Source: Vibrio parahaemolyticus
Lineage (GTDB): Bacteria > Pseudomonadota > Gammaproteobacteria > Enterobacterales > Vibrionaceae
NCBI RefSeq assembly: GCF_900460535.1
Contig: NZ_UHIL01000001.1
Span: 2,170,001-2,234,000, forward strand
Reading direction: 5' to 3'
DNA: 64,000 nt
The position numbers and the translations under genes were made by a program. The notes under the pieces were generated by a model. That model was given only the letters and a program-made list of their open reading frames with translations, was not told the origin of the DNA and did not search any database. Below are positions 53,964-63,560 of this stretch, piece after piece. The stretch's first letter is position 1; each line of letters opens with the position of its first letter.

Positions 53964-56246
53964 ATGAACCAACAACTTACCGTCACTAAGCGTGATGGCC
54001 GTAAAGAAAGTATTGATCTGGATAAAATCCATCGCGTTATCACTTGGGCTGCAGAAGGTCTAAATAACGTTTCAGTCTCTCAAGTAGAACTTCGCGCTCA
54101 CATCCAGTTTTACGACGGTATCACAACGACAGATATCCACGAGACTATCATCAAGTCAGCGGCAGACCTGATCTCTGAAGAGACCCCGGATTACCAATAC
54201 CTAGCTGCTCGCCTAGCGGTATTCCACCTACGTAAAAAAGCGTACGGCCAATATGAGCCGCCAACGCTGTTTGATCACGTGTCTCGTCTTGTAGATATGG
54301 GTAAGTACGACCAACATATCCTTGAAGACTACTCGAAAGCTGAACTGGACGAACTAGATTCTTACATCGACCACAAACGCGACCTTAACTTCTCTTACGC
54401 TGCGGTCAAACAGCTTGAAGGCAAGTACTTCGTGCAAAACCGTGTGTCTGGCGAGATCTACGAAAGTGCTCAGTTCCTTTACATTCTAGTGTCGGCTTGC
54501 CTGTTCGCTAACTACCCGAAAGAAACACGTCTTGACTACATCAAGCGTTTCTACGATGCGACGTCAACATTTAAAATCTCTCTACCTACACCAATTATGT
54601 CTGGTGTACGTACCCCTACTCGTCAGTTCAGCTCATGCGTACTGATTGAGTGTGGTGACAGCCTAGATTCTATCAACGCAACTGCAAGTTCTATTGTTCG
54701 TTACGTATCTCAACGTGCTGGTATCGGTATCAACGCGGGTCGCATTCGTGCGCTAGGTTCTGAAATCCGTGGCGGTGAAGCATTCCACACAGGTTGTATC
54801 CCGTTCTACAAGTACTTCCAAACAGCCGTAAAATGTTGTTCTCAAGGTGGTGTACGTGGTGGTGCAGCAACGGTGTTCTACCCAATGTGGCACGGCGAAG
54901 CACGTTCACTAATGGTGCTAAAGAACAACCGTGGTGTCGAAGAGAACCGCGTTCGTCACATGGATTACGGCGTACAGCTAAACAAACTGATGTACCAGCG
55001 TCTGGTTGAGGGTGGCAACATCACTCTATTCTCACCTTCAGACGTACCGGGTCTATACGACGCATTCTTCGAGAACCAAGAAGAATTTGAACGTCTATAC
55101 GTGAAATACGAGAACGATCCTTCAGTTAAGAAGGAAACGGTAAAAGCCATCGAAATGTTCTCGCTACTCATGCAAGAGCGTGCTTCAACAGGTCGCATCT
55201 ACATTCAGAACGTAGACCACTGTAACACTCACAGCCCATTCGACTCTGAAGTTGCACCAGTTCGTCAGTCTAACCTATGTCTGGAAATCGCACTTCCAAC
55301 TAAACCACTGACTAACGTTGAAGATGATTCAGGTGAGATTGCACTATGTACGCTTTCCGCGTTCAACCTTGGCGCAATCAAATCTCTGGATGATTTCGAA
55401 GAGCTTTCTGATCTTGTTGTTCGCGCTCTAGATGCACTACTGGATTACCAAGATTACCCACTACCAGCGGCGTACAAGTCAACAATGAACCGTCGTACGC
55501 TAGGTGTTGGTGTTATCAACTTCGCTTACTACCTAGCGAAGCATGGAGTGAAATACTCTGACGGCAGCGCAAATGGCCTGACTCACCGCACGTTTGAAGC
55601 AATGCAATACTACTTGCTAAAAGCATCGGTAGCGCTAGCAAAAGAACAAGGCAAGTGTCCTTCGTTCCACGAAACAAACTACGCGAAAGGCTTACTGCCA
55701 ATCGACACTTACAAGAAAGATATCGACCTAATTTGTGATGAAGAGCTGCACTACGATTGGGACAGCCTACGTCAAGAAATCATGGAACACGGTCTTCGTA
55801 ACTCAACACTGACAGCGCTAATGCCTTCTGAGACCTCTTCTCAGATCTCGAACGCTACAAACGGTATTGAGCCACCACGCGGTTACGTATCTGTAAAAGC
55901 ATCGAAAGATGGTATCTTGAAGCAAGTTGTTCCTGAGTTCACAGAACTGAAAAACAACTACGAACTGCTTTGGAATATCGGTTCTAACGACGGTTACCTT
56001 CACCTTGTGGGCATCATGCAGAAATTCGTTGACCAAGCGATCTCTGCAAACACAAACTACGACCCATCGCGTTACGAGACGGGCAAGGTTCCAATGAAGA
56101 AACTTCTTCAAGACCTACTTACAGCGTATAAGTTTGGTGTTAAGACGCTTTACTACCATAACACTCGTGATGGTGCGAAAGACGACCAGAAAGACGCGGT
56201 TCAACCACAAGATGACGATTGTGCAGGCGGCGGTTGTAAGATTTAA
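53964..56246 (+). CDS. nrdA: Class Ia ribonucleotide reductase large subunit
   Basis: Reduces ribonucleoside diphosphates to deoxyribonucleotides, with NrdB supplying the tyrosyl radical. The 760-aa protein has the ATP-cone at the N-terminus (residues about 1-95). The active-site Cys is in SSCVLIECGDS, the radical/active-site region is SNLCLEI (NLCxE), and the C-terminal thiol pair is in DDCAGGGCKI. Its length is that of E. coli NrdA (761 aa). First gene of nrdA-nrdB-yfaE, under tandem NrdR boxes and a DnaA box. Confidence 0.98.
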   Translation: MNQQLTVTKRDGRKESIDLDKIHRVITWAAEGLNNVSVSQVELRAHIQFYDGITTTDIHETIIKSAADLISEETPDYQYLAARLAVFHLRKKAYGQYEPPTLFDHVSRLVDMGKYDQHILEDYSKAELDELDSYIDHKRDLNFSYAAVKQLEGKYFVQNRVSGEIYESAQFLYILVSACLFANYPKETRLDYIKRFYDATSTFKISLPTPIMSGVRTPTRQFSSCVLIECGDSLDSINATASSIVRYVSQRAGIGINAGRIRALGSEIRGGEAFHTGCIPFYKYFQTAVKCCSQGGVRGGAATVFYPMWHGEARSLMVLKNNRGVEENRVRHMDYGVQLNKLMYQRLVEGGNITLFSPSDVPGLYDAFFENQEEFERLYVKYENDPSVKKETVKAIEMFSLLMQERASTGRIYIQNVDHCNTHSPFDSEVAPVRQSNLCLEIALPTKPLTNVEDDSGEIALCTLSAFNLGAIKSLDDFEELSDLVVRALDALLDYQDYPLPAAYKSTMNRRTLGVGVINFAYYLAKHGVKYSDGSANGLTHRTFEAMQYYLLKASVALAKEQGKCPSFHETNYAKGLLPIDTYKKDIDLICDEELHYDWDSLRQEIMEHGLRNSTLTALMPSETSSQISNATNGIEPPRGYVSVKASKDGILKQVVPEFTELKNNYELLWNIGSNDGYLHLVGIMQKFVDQAISANTNYDPSRYETGKVPMKKLLQDLLTAYKFGVKTLYYHNTRDGAKDDQKDAVQPQDDDCAGGGCKI

Positions 56247-56287
56247 TCTTCCCTACCCTAACAATCCGCAGTAACAGAATATCGAAC

Positions 56288-56307
56288 ACCTCCCCTTATG
56301 GGGAGGT
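56288..56307 (+). other. Intercistronic hairpin between nrdA and nrdB
   Basis: ACCTCCCC / GGGGAGGT is a perfect eight-base stem with loop TTAT, with no T-run after it. It ends about 20 bp before the nrdB ATG. It could protect or separate the mRNA halves or limit translation of nrdB; it is not a standard terminator. Confidence 0.6.
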
Positions 56308-56327
56308 CTAAAAGGAATTGAGGCATT

Positions 56328-57461
56328 ATGGCTTACAGTACTTTTAACCAGAACAAAAATGACCAACTGAAAGAACCTATGTTCCTTGGTCAATCAGTAA
56401 ACGTTGCTCGTTACGACCAACAAAAATTCGAAATTTTCGAAAAGCTTATCGAAAAGCAACTGTCTTTCTTCTGGCGTCCAGAAGAAGTTGACGTATCTAG
56501 CGATCGTATCGACTACAACAAACTGCCAGACCACGAGAAGCACATCTTCATCTCTAACTTGAAGTACCAAACGCTTCTAGACTCAATCCAAGGTCGTAGC
56601 CCAAACGTGGCACTACTTCCACTCGTTTCTCTTCCTGAGCTAGAAACATGGATTGAAACTTGGTCTTTCTCTGAAACGATTCACTCTCGTTCATACACTC
56701 ATATCATTCGTAACATCGTGAATGATCCAAGTGTTGTATTTGACGACATCGTAGAGAACGAGCACATTCTAAAACGTGCTAAAGACATCGCACACTACTA
56801 CGATGATCTAATCCAAACGACTAACGACTACCACCGCTACGGTGAGGGTGAGCATGTTATCAACGGTGAAACGGTTAAAATCAGCCTGTACGATCTTAAG
56901 AAGAAACTGTACATCTGTCTGATGTCTGTAAACGCGCTAGAAGCAATCCGTTTCTACGTAAGTTTCGCGTGTTCATTCGCTTTCGCAGAGCGTGAGCTAA
57001 TGGAAGGTAACGCGAAAATCATCAAGCTGATCGCTCGTGATGAAGCGCTTCACTTGAATGGCACGCAGCACATGATCAACCTGCTACGTAACGGTCAAGA
57101 TGACTTCTCATTCATGCAAATCGCAGAAGAAGCAAAACAAGACTGTTTTGACCTATTCAAAGAAGCGGCAGAGCAAGAGAAGGAATGGGCAGAGTACTTG
57201 TTCAAAGACGGTTCAATGATCGGCTTGAACAAAGACATCCTGAGCCAATACGTTGAGTACATCACCAACATCCGTATGCAAGCGGTAGGTCTACCAGCAG
57301 CGTACCCAGAAGCAACAACCAACCCAATCCCTTGGATTAACGCTTGGTTGTCTTCAGATAACGTTCAAGTAGCACCTCAAGAAGCGGAAATTTCGTCTTA
57401 CCTAGTCGGTCAGATTGACAACGAAGTTCGCGCAGACGACTTTGAAGGGTTCGAGCTGTAA
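56328..57461 (+). CDS. nrdB: Class Ia ribonucleotide reductase small subunit
   Basis: Di-iron/tyrosyl-radical subunit, 377 aa (E. coli has 376). Iron ligands and radical region are visible: [12 protein letters not shown], the Glu/His ligands in [19 protein letters not shown], and [16 protein letters not shown] (EALH). The C-terminal DDFEGFEL is the NrdA-binding tail. AAGGAATTGAGG precedes the ATG. Its TAA stop overlaps the yfaE ATG (TAATG), implying translational coupling. Confidence 0.98.
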   Translation: MAYSTFNQNKNDQLKEPMFLGQSVNVARYDQQKFEIFEKLIEKQLSFFWRPEEVDVSSDRIDYNKLPDHEKHIFISNLKYQTLLDSIQGRSPNVALLPLVSLPELETWIETWSFSETIHSRSYTHIIRNIVNDPSVVFDDIVENEHILKRAKDIAHYYDDLIQTTNDYHRYGEGEHVINGETVKISLYDLKKKLYICLMSVNALEAIRFYVSFACSFAFAERELMEGNAKIIKLIARDEALHLNGTQHMINLLRNGQDDFSFMQIAEEAKQDCFDLFKEAAEQEKEWAEYLFKDGSMIGLNKDILSQYVEYITNIRMQAVGLPAAYPEATTNPIPWINAWLSSDNVQVAPQEAEISSYLVGQIDNEVRADDFEGFEL

Positions 57462-57739
57462 TGCCAACCATCAAAATCAACAAACTTGTTAGCATTGAAT
57501 CCAACCCATCCAATACCATTTTGGAGACCATGGAACAGGCGGGCTTACTTCCAGAATACAACTGTCGCGACGGTCACTGCGGTGCATGTCGTTGTAAGTT
57601 GGAATCTGGTGAAGTGGAGTATGTTGGTTTTGCCATGGCTTACACGCAAGGTGATGAGATTCTCCCTTGTATCTGTAAAGCCAAATCAAGCGTTTCACTG
57701 ACTGGTGTGAACTACGCGATGAAAGAAAAGCGCGCATAG
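57461..57739 (+). CDS. yfaE: 2Fe-2S ferredoxin-like protein for NrdB cofactor maintenance
   Basis: The 92-aa plant-type ferredoxin has the cluster cysteines in CRDGHCGACRCKLESG and the fourth in ILPCICKAKS. YfaE in E. coli supplies electrons to repair the NrdB diferric-tyrosyl cofactor. Its start overlaps the nrdB stop by one base, as in E. coli. A strong terminator follows. Confidence 0.95.
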   Translation: MPTIKINKLVSIESNPSNTILETMEQAGLLPEYNCRDGHCGACRCKLESGEVEYVGFAMAYTQGDEILPCICKAKSSVSLTGVNYAMKEKRA

Positions 57740-57757
57740 TTCCAGACGAAGAAACAC

Positions 57758-57790
57758 GAAAAAGCCAAGGCGATCGCCTTGGCTTTTTGT
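57758..57790. terminator. Bidirectional terminator between yfaE and the CinA-like gene
   Basis: AAAAGCCAAGGCG is self-complementary with CGCCTTGGCTTTT around a short centre, with A and T runs on both sides. Confidence 0.9.
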
Positions 57791-57811
57791 TATCTGTAGA
57801 TGGTGAATAGC

Positions 57812-59044
57812 CTAAAGTGCGCTGTTAGGAATATGCATCTCTTTCACTTTCTCTAAAAACGCATAGTGGGCAAACATAGGTTTTCGCTCTAAGTAACGGC
57901 GTAATAAATCCAGCGCTGCGGTGCTGATCACTTTCACTTGGTCGTCACGTTGATACTTTTTCGCTAACTTATAAGACGCGCCCCATTCACCTGATGGTGT
58001 AGACAAGGCGACAGAAAATACCCCACCTTCAACCTGTCCGGTCACTAATGCTAAATCGGTAGCGCACTTTTCGCGAGTCGCTCCCGCTAACGCAAATGTT
58101 GCAGCCAATGGATCGCCCTCATGGTTTACAGTTTGGTTACGCCCTGCCAGCACCCAACCGTGACCCAATTGCTTTTCTGCATTTTCATCACTGTTTAACC
58201 AGTAGGTTAAATATCCAGCACTGCTTTTTTCAGACACAGAAAGTGTGAGATCTTTATCCGCCAGCAGTTGTCCTACATGCTCAACCATCGGAAGGTCGAT
58301 GCTAACCGTATTGCTTTCGAGGTGCTTGTTGATCAACTGCATCAGCTTCAAACGTTGTTCAAGCTGATCTGCCGGGCCAAACAGCTTCACTTCAATAAAA
58401 GGCAGATAAGAGCGATACCCAAGCTCATAGCCTTGTGGCAGTTTTAGCTGATCCAACTTATCCGAGATCCCAGATTCAGAAAGACCAAAAGTGTAGATTC
58501 GACTACAGCATGAACCTTTTACATCAGGAAATACTCTTCGAAGATCAGGCAAAATTTGTGTTTCTGCCATCAATTTAAATTCGCTTGGTACACCAGGAGT
58601 AAAATAAAAAATCGCGTCATTGATCAGCATTTTAAAGCCACATGCCGTGCCAATAGGATTGTCTAAAATTTCTGCGATTTCAGGTAGCATGGCTTGTTTT
58701 AAATTGCTATCAGGCATAGGAATGCCACGCCGAGCATACATGCTCTCCAGTTGCTCTAGCCATTCTTTAAACAATACCAGTTTGCACTCAGCCGCTTTCG
58801 CTGCCGCTGCGGCGCTCATGTCGTCGGTCGTTGGCCCCAATCCACCGTTAACAATGACTACGTCATTGTTGAAGCTCAGCATTAAAAACTCTTCGATTAA
58901 GCTCGACTGCTTGTCTCCCACAGTGGATCGTTTGGTTAAACCAAACCCATGCTGATAAAACAAACTCGACAGCCACGCCGCGTTAGTATCAACAATATCT
59001 CCGTGAAGCACTTCCTCACCAGTACTTAGCATTGCAATTTTCAC
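57812..59044 (-). CDS. CinA-family protein with degenerate NMN-deamidase domain (YfaY-like)
   Basis: The 410-aa protein has an N-terminal molybdopterin-binding-like (COG1058) domain of about 170 residues (MLSTGEEVLHGDIVDTNAAW, VVIVNGGLGPTTDD, TPGVPSEFK), a linker domain, and a C-terminal CinA/PncC domain. In PncC-type enzymes the catalytic segment is ESCTGG. Here it reads SEKSSAGYLT, so the nucleophilic Ser position is Lys and the deamidase is probably inactive. It therefore resembles E. coli YfaY, and the N-terminal pyrophosphatase activity may be the one that matters (inference). Convergent with nrdAB-yfaE. Confidence 0.85.
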   Translation of the reverse strand: MKIAMLSTGEEVLHGDIVDTNAAWLSSLFYQHGFGLTKRSTVGDKQSSLIEEFLMLSFNNDVVIVNGGLGPTTDDMSAAAAAKAAECKLVLFKEWLEQLESMYARRGIPMPDSNLKQAMLPEIAEILDNPIGTACGFKMLINDAIFYFTPGVPSEFKLMAETQILPDLRRVFPDVKGSCCSRIYTFGLSESGISDKLDQLKLPQGYELGYRSYLPFIEVKLFGPADQLEQRLKLMQLINKHLESNTVSIDLPMVEHVGQLLADKDLTLSVSEKSSAGYLTYWLNSDENAEKQLGHGWVLAGRNQTVNHEGDPLAATFALAGATREKCATDLALVTGQVEGGVFSVALSTPSGEWGASYKLAKKYQRDDQVKVISTAALDLLRRYLERKPMFAHYAFLEKVKEMHIPNSAL

Positions 59045-59226
59045 AACTGACTCCTGAACATAAGCACAATTCTATTTCTATACGGAGCACTTATATCGTT
59101 TTCTTTTTATCAGACTAATCGCTTAGTCAATTTGTTGGGATTAAATTAAGGTCAAGTATTTAAATGGGTTTTCTTTTAAGGGATAATTGTGAGCCCGATC
59201 ATCAAACCATTAACTCGGAGACCTTT

Positions 59227-60144
59227 GTGTCAAAATCATCCATGTTCAAGAAGACTCTCGCAGGACTCTTACTGACGACGTCGGCCGTTGCTAACGCAAG
59301 CCAGTACGATATGAGCCGCCACTCAGAGTTTTCTTACACGCCTGATTGTATGTCAGGTTACTGCGAAACAACCAATCTGTACACCTTCGAATCTCAAAAT
59401 CGCAGTCTTGCTTTTGAACAGAATAACGATGATTCTTTAAATCTTGACGCAGGCCTTCAGCCTAGACACCTTATCGTTCCTCAAGATAAGGACTGGGATT
59501 ACCTAATGGGCCAGACGTACACCATTCTTGGCCTGAGTGTGGCTACTGTTGGTTTGATGACGTTTCTTCCTGAAAGCATTACTAAGTGGGATGAAGAAGA
59601 CCGCGACATGAGTAAGCTGGGTAGCAAATGGAAAGATAACGTTTCTGATGGCCCGGTATGGGACCGTGACGAACACTTCCTAAACTACATCATGCACCCA
59701 TACTTTGGCGGTGTTTACTACACGGCGGCAAGACATGCAGGTTACAACGAATTTGAATCATTCTTGTACTCTGCCACCATGTCTACTTTCTTCTGGGAAT
59801 ACGGTGTTGAAGCGTTTGCAGAAGTCCCTTCTTGGCAGGACATCTTTATCACGCCATTCTTTGGTGCGGTCGTGGGTGAAATGATGCTAACAGCAGAGCA
59901 AGACATCGTAGCAAATGGCGGCGAAGTGTTAGGTTCAGAAACTGCAGGCGACGTTTCTCTCTTCTTCCTAAACCCTGTTGGTCATATCCACCACTGGGTG
60001 ACTGACGCATGGGGCGGCAGCGCTGAATTGAAATTCAACTCCTCACCTTGGTTCGGCAATCAAGATGTTGCGAAGTTTGCCATGGACGCAGGTGCAAGCT
60101 ACGACAGTCAGTTTTACGGCGTAGAGCTGAAAGTAACGTTCTAA
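59227..60144 (+). CDS. DUF3943 domain protein, probable outer-membrane-associated
   Basis: The 305-aa exported protein has a signal peptide (MFKKTLAGLLLTTSAVANA) after a short N-terminus. A DUF3943 core follows: LNYIMHPYFGGVYYTAARHAGY, STFFWEYGVEAFAEVPSWQD, TPFFGAVVGEMM. The terminal strand-like VELKVTF suggests an outer-membrane protein. A GTG at 59227 with GGAG six bases upstream is the preferred start; alternative ATGs are at 59164 and 59242. Function unknown. Confidence 0.72.
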   Translation: MSKSSMFKKTLAGLLLTTSAVANASQYDMSRHSEFSYTPDCMSGYCETTNLYTFESQNRSLAFEQNNDDSLNLDAGLQPRHLIVPQDKDWDYLMGQTYTILGLSVATVGLMTFLPESITKWDEEDRDMSKLGSKWKDNVSDGPVWDRDEHFLNYIMHPYFGGVYYTAARHAGYNEFESFLYSATMSTFFWEYGVEAFAEVPSWQDIFITPFFGAVVGEMMLTAEQDIVANGGEVLGSETAGDVSLFFLNPVGHIHHWVTDAWGGSAELKFNSSPWFGNQDVAKFAMDAGASYDSQFYGVELKVTF

Positions 60145-60168
60145 GCCAACCATATTGAACGACATTAA

Positions 60169-60199
60169 TGAAGAGCAGCCAAACGGCTGCTCTTTTTGT
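60169..60199 (+). terminator. Terminator after the DUF3943 gene
   Basis: AAGAGCAGCC / GGCTGCTCTT stem with loop AAAC, followed by T4. Confidence 0.85.
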
Positions 60200-60368
60200 A
60201 TCTAGTGCACTGTTTTGATTATTTGCTTCGCGAATTAGTGTGAAAAATTGACTTCTATCAAACATAACCCCTTCCTAGGACCTACACTGAAGAAAAGGAC
60301 TTATTCCAATAACTTAAGCGATGCGTTCCACCGCACTGCGTCCAAACCTTATTCCAGGAGGGGACATC

Positions 60369-60881
60369 ATGAACACTGTGTTTATCGTTAACTTTGTCGG
60401 TCAAGCATCACCGGCGACTATCAAACAACTGGCTGCTGTTACTCATGAAAACGGAGGCAAATGGTTAATCAGTAAAGTGAACTTTATTGAAGACCAAGTC
60501 GCTGGGGTGATAAAAGTTGAGTTACCTGAAGAAAACGCGGACACGGTGAAAGAAGCGTTTTCAGCCTGCCAGACTCTAGTAGTTAAATTTGTGGATTCAG
60601 AGCCTCACTCACACAAAGAAGATACCATTTTCCAACTTCGTCTCGATTCCAATGACCGTGCAGGTATCGTCAATGAAATCACTCACGTTTTGGATGCACA
60701 AGGCATCTCTATTTTAGATATGGATTGCCAACGCGTATTTATTGCCGGGGGTGGCGGTGTGAGTTCTAGCTTGTTCAGCGCCAAAATGGCTATCAAGCTG
60801 CCAAGCGAATTGGAAATCGAAGATGTGGCGAACGAGTTAGAAGCGCTCAGCGAAGACACCAGAGTGATAATTGAAAGCTAG
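60369..60881 (+). CDS. ACT-domain regulatory protein (GcvR-like)
   Basis: The 170-aa soluble protein has two ACT-type domains: residues about 1-80 (VFIVNFVGQASPATIKQLAAV) and about 88-170 (FQLRLDSNDRAGIVNEITHVLDAQGISILDMDCQRV). GcvR-type proteins are related regulators of glycine cleavage. Whether this is GcvR itself is uncertain; it could be a paralogue. AGGAGGGG lies just before the ATG at 60369, a very strong ribosome site. A terminator hairpin follows at 60907. Confidence 0.78.
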   Translation: MNTVFIVNFVGQASPATIKQLAAVTHENGGKWLISKVNFIEDQVAGVIKVELPEENADTVKEAFSACQTLVVKFVDSEPHSHKEDTIFQLRLDSNDRAGIVNEITHVLDAQGISILDMDCQRVFIAGGGGVSSSLFSAKMAIKLPSELEIEDVANELEALSEDTRVIIES

Positions 60882-60906
60882 TCGATTTAGCCTTTTATTC
60901 ATAGAA

Positions 60907-60937
60907 AAAGAGCAGCTATAAATAGCTGCTCTTTGTC
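60907..60937. terminator. Bidirectional terminator between the ACT-domain gene and nspC
   Basis: AAAGAGCAGCT / AGCTGCTCTTT stem of 11 bp with loop ATAAAT, between convergent genes. Confidence 0.85.
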
Positions 60938-60958
60938 ATTGTAAGCATGAGAAAAACA

Positions 60959-62092
60959 TTACTTCACAGACCACTGTGACAGTGAGCGTTTGAAGTCTGA
61001 GTAGTCAAACTCATTCAGTTTTTGAATCTCGCCGCTTGAACGCTCACAGTAAACAGAAGGCATACGTAGACCATTGAACCAGTTTAGTTTCACCATCGTG
61101 TAACCAGCGCTGTCTAGAATGTGCAGACGTTGACCAATCTCTAGTGGCTGATCAAAATTCGCCACACAGAACTGATCACCGGCAAGACATGAACACGAAC
61201 CAATCACGTACTCGTGCTCGCCGTTGTCAGATGCCTCTAGAATGGAAGCTGGTTCATTGTAAATCAGCGTATCAAGACGGTGTGCTTCAGTTGCAGAGTC
61301 AACAATTGCTGTCTTCTTCACGTTCTCAACGATATCGACCACAGTAACCACTAAGTCTGTCGTCTTAGTGATGATGGCTTCACCCGGCTCTAGGTACATT
61401 TGCACGCCGTGCTTCTCAGAGAATACTTTTAACGCTAGACCTAGCTTCTCAATATCGTAACCCGGCCACGTGAAGAATACGCCGCCACCCATGCTCACCC
61501 AATCCAGCTTGTTTAAGTATTCGCCAAACTGCTCTGAAATCGCATCTAATAGGCCGATAAACGCGTCCACATCTTTGTTTTCACAATTCATATGGAACAT
61601 CACGCCATCAATACCTTCAAATACTTCAGGTTTGATGTGATCAGCTTGTACACCTAAGCGAGAGAATTTGCGCGCAGGGTTTGCGAGGTCTTGACCCGCG
61701 TAGCTCACGCCCGGATTTAAACGTAAACCAATCGACGCTTTGCCTTCAACAATGTGGCGGTAAGCTGCAAGTTGAGATTGCGAGTTGAAAATCATTTTGT
61801 CACAGATGTCTGCGACTTCACGTACGTCATCTTCGCTGTAACCCACACTGTAGGCGTGCGTTTCGCCACCAAACGTTTCGTATCCAAGTTTTACTTCGAA
61901 TGGGCCGGAGCTGGTTGTGCCGTCTAAGTACGGCTTGATGATGTCAAACACACCCCAAGTAGAGAAACACTTCAGTGCTAGCACAAGCTTTACACCTGAG
62001 ATTTCTTTGAGCTGTTTCGCTTTCTCTAGGTTCGCAATCAGCTTGTCTTCATTAATCATGAAGTACGGAGTTTTTAGTTCATTGTGTTGCAT
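60959..62092 (-). CDS. nspC: Carboxynorspermidine/carboxyspermidine decarboxylase
   Basis: PLP-dependent decarboxylase producing norspermidine or spermidine. The 377-aa fold-type III enzyme has the PLP lysine in [14 protein letters not shown] (about residue 41), the glycine loop [15 protein letters not shown] and [10 protein letters not shown], and the active-site Cys in [11 protein letters not shown]. It lies downstream of the carboxy(nor)spermidine dehydrogenase gene. Norspermidine in Vibrio controls biofilm formation through the NspS/MbaA signalling system. AAGGT before the ATG supports 62092. Confidence 0.95.
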   Translation of the reverse strand: MQHNELKTPYFMINEDKLIANLEKAKQLKEISGVKLVLALKCFSTWGVFDIIKPYLDGTTSSGPFEVKLGYETFGGETHAYSVGYSEDDVREVADICDKMIFNSQSQLAAYRHIVEGKASIGLRLNPGVSYAGQDLANPARKFSRLGVQADHIKPEVFEGIDGVMFHMNCENKDVDAFIGLLDAISEQFGEYLNKLDWVSMGGGVFFTWPGYDIEKLGLALKVFSEKHGVQMYLEPGEAIITKTTDLVVTVVDIVENVKKTAIVDSATEAHRLDTLIYNEPASILEASDNGEHEYVIGSCSCLAGDQFCVANFDQPLEIGQRLHILDSAGYTMVKLNWFNGLRMPSVYCERSSGEIQKLNEFDYSDFKRSLSQWSVK

Positions 62093-62192
62093 GTTAATAC
62101 CTTGAGTACTTTCGCCTGAACGAAGCCACTATAAAATCGAACAAAGCCGACGCAGTTGCATCGGCTTAGATTTTAATTATTTAACTTTGTTT

Positions 62193-62295
62193 GTAATTCG
62201 CCGAAATTTGCCTCTGTAGCGAGGAGAACGCGTGGAGTTTACGAATGTAAATGAGCACGTTCGACAAAGCCACAGAGGCAAATAACAAGAATTAC
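62193..62295. repeat. ERIC-like palindromic element inside the polyamine operon
   Basis: Arms GTAATTC...ATTTGCCTCTGT (62193-62217) and ACAGAGGCAAAT...GAATTAC (62272-62295) flank an inner palindrome with GGAGTTTACGAATGTAAATG. The layout and the TTTAC/GTAAA centre resemble the ERIC family (recognised from memory). It covers most of the gap between nspC and the dehydrogenase gene, and its last bases include the dehydrogenase stop codon. It can fold into a long hairpin in the operon transcript. Confidence 0.75.
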
Positions 62296-63542
62296 TTCAA
62301 AGCATGGATAACTGGTAGACCTTGAGCCGGTTCCAGCTCCTGAACATGCCAATCTAGACCGATTTCTGGCATTGTTTCTAGGAACGGATCTGGGTCTAGC
62401 TGCTCCATGTTGAACACGCCTTTGTCAGCCCACTTGCCACGGAAGAATTGAAGTGCGGCTGTGATCGCTGGTACACCTGTTGTGTAAGAAATCGCTTGAT
62501 GCTCTACATCTTCGTATGCCACTTCGTGGTCAGCGTTGTTGTAGATGAATACGCTACGCTCTTTACCGTCTTTCTTACCTTGAACCCAAGTACCGATACA
62601 CGTTAGGCCTGTGTAACCCGGTGCTAAAGATGTTGGATCTGGTAGTAGCGCTTTCAATACATGGAGAGGTTGTACTACTGTGCCATCGTGCAGCGTTAGC
62701 GGATCTGGACTTAGTAGGCCGATGTCGCGCATTACGTTGAAGTAGTTAAGGTAACGATCACCGAAGCCCATCCAGAACTCAATACGCTTCGCAGGGATGA
62801 ACTCTTTCATTGAACGCACTTCGTCGTGCGCCATTGAGTACACTTTGTGTGAGCCACAGTTCGGGAATTCGAACTCAAGCATACGTGAGTGACAAGGTAC
62901 TTGCTTCCACTCGCCATTTTCCCAGTAGAAAGAGTCACCTTGGATCTCTAGCATATTGGTTTCTGGGTCAAAGTTCGTCGCAAACTTCTTACCGTGATCA
63001 CCCGCGTTTACATCCATCACGTCGATTGTGTCGATCTCGTCGAACAGGTGTTTTACTGCGTATGCTGCAAACACAGAAACTACGCCTGGATCGAAACCAG
63101 CGCCTAAGATGCCAGTGATGCCCGCTTCTTCGAACTTCTCACGGTAGCCCCATTGCCAATCGTAAGCTTCAGGGACTTGCTGACCTTCTGAACATAGGTC
63201 AACCGCTACTGATGTATCTAGATATGAAACTTTTGCTCGGTAACACGCTTCCATGATTGGCATGTTTACCCAAGGAGGACCCGCGTTGATAACTAGATCC
63301 GGCTTCACTTCTTCAATCAAAGCAACAAGAGAATCTACGTCGTCAGCATTTACTGCACGAGCTTCTAGTTTCTTAGTTGAATCTTTCAGATTGTTTTTCT
63401 TCTGAATCGATTCGATGATTTTCTCACACTTACCTACGGTACGTGATGCGATTGTGATATCACCCAGAACGTCGTTGTTTTGTGCTGCTTTGTGTGCAAC
63501 TACCCAGCCAACGCCGCCTGCACCAATCTGTAGAATTGCCAT
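62292..63542 (-). CDS. Carboxy(nor)spermidine dehydrogenase
   Basis: NADPH-dependent condensation of aspartate semialdehyde with diaminopropane or putrescine to carboxy(nor)spermidine. The 416-aa saccharopine-dehydrogenase-like protein has an N-terminal Rossmann motif (LQIGAGGVGWVVAHKAA), the saccharopine-reductase region VINAGPPWVNMPIMEACY, and GAGFDPGVVSVFAAYAVKH. It is followed by nspC across the ERIC-like element and preceded 18 bp away by the diaminobutyrate decarboxylase gene, the known Vibrio gene order. The decarboxylase stop lies just before its start. Confidence 0.92.
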   Translation of the reverse strand: MAILQIGAGGVGWVVAHKAAQNNDVLGDITIASRTVGKCEKIIESIQKKNNLKDSTKKLEARAVNADDVDSLVALIEEVKPDLVINAGPPWVNMPIMEACYRAKVSYLDTSVAVDLCSEGQQVPEAYDWQWGYREKFEEAGITGILGAGFDPGVVSVFAAYAVKHLFDEIDTIDVMDVNAGDHGKKFATNFDPETNMLEIQGDSFYWENGEWKQVPCHSRMLEFEFPNCGSHKVYSMAHDEVRSMKEFIPAKRIEFWMGFGDRYLNYFNVMRDIGLLSPDPLTLHDGTVVQPLHVLKALLPDPTSLAPGYTGLTCIGTWVQGKKDGKERSVFIYNNADHEVAYEDVEHQAISYTTGVPAITAALQFFRGKWADKGVFNMEQLDPDPFLETMPEIGLDWHVQELEPAQGLPVIHALK

Positions 63543-63560
63543 AGTTTTCCGTTACCTTTG

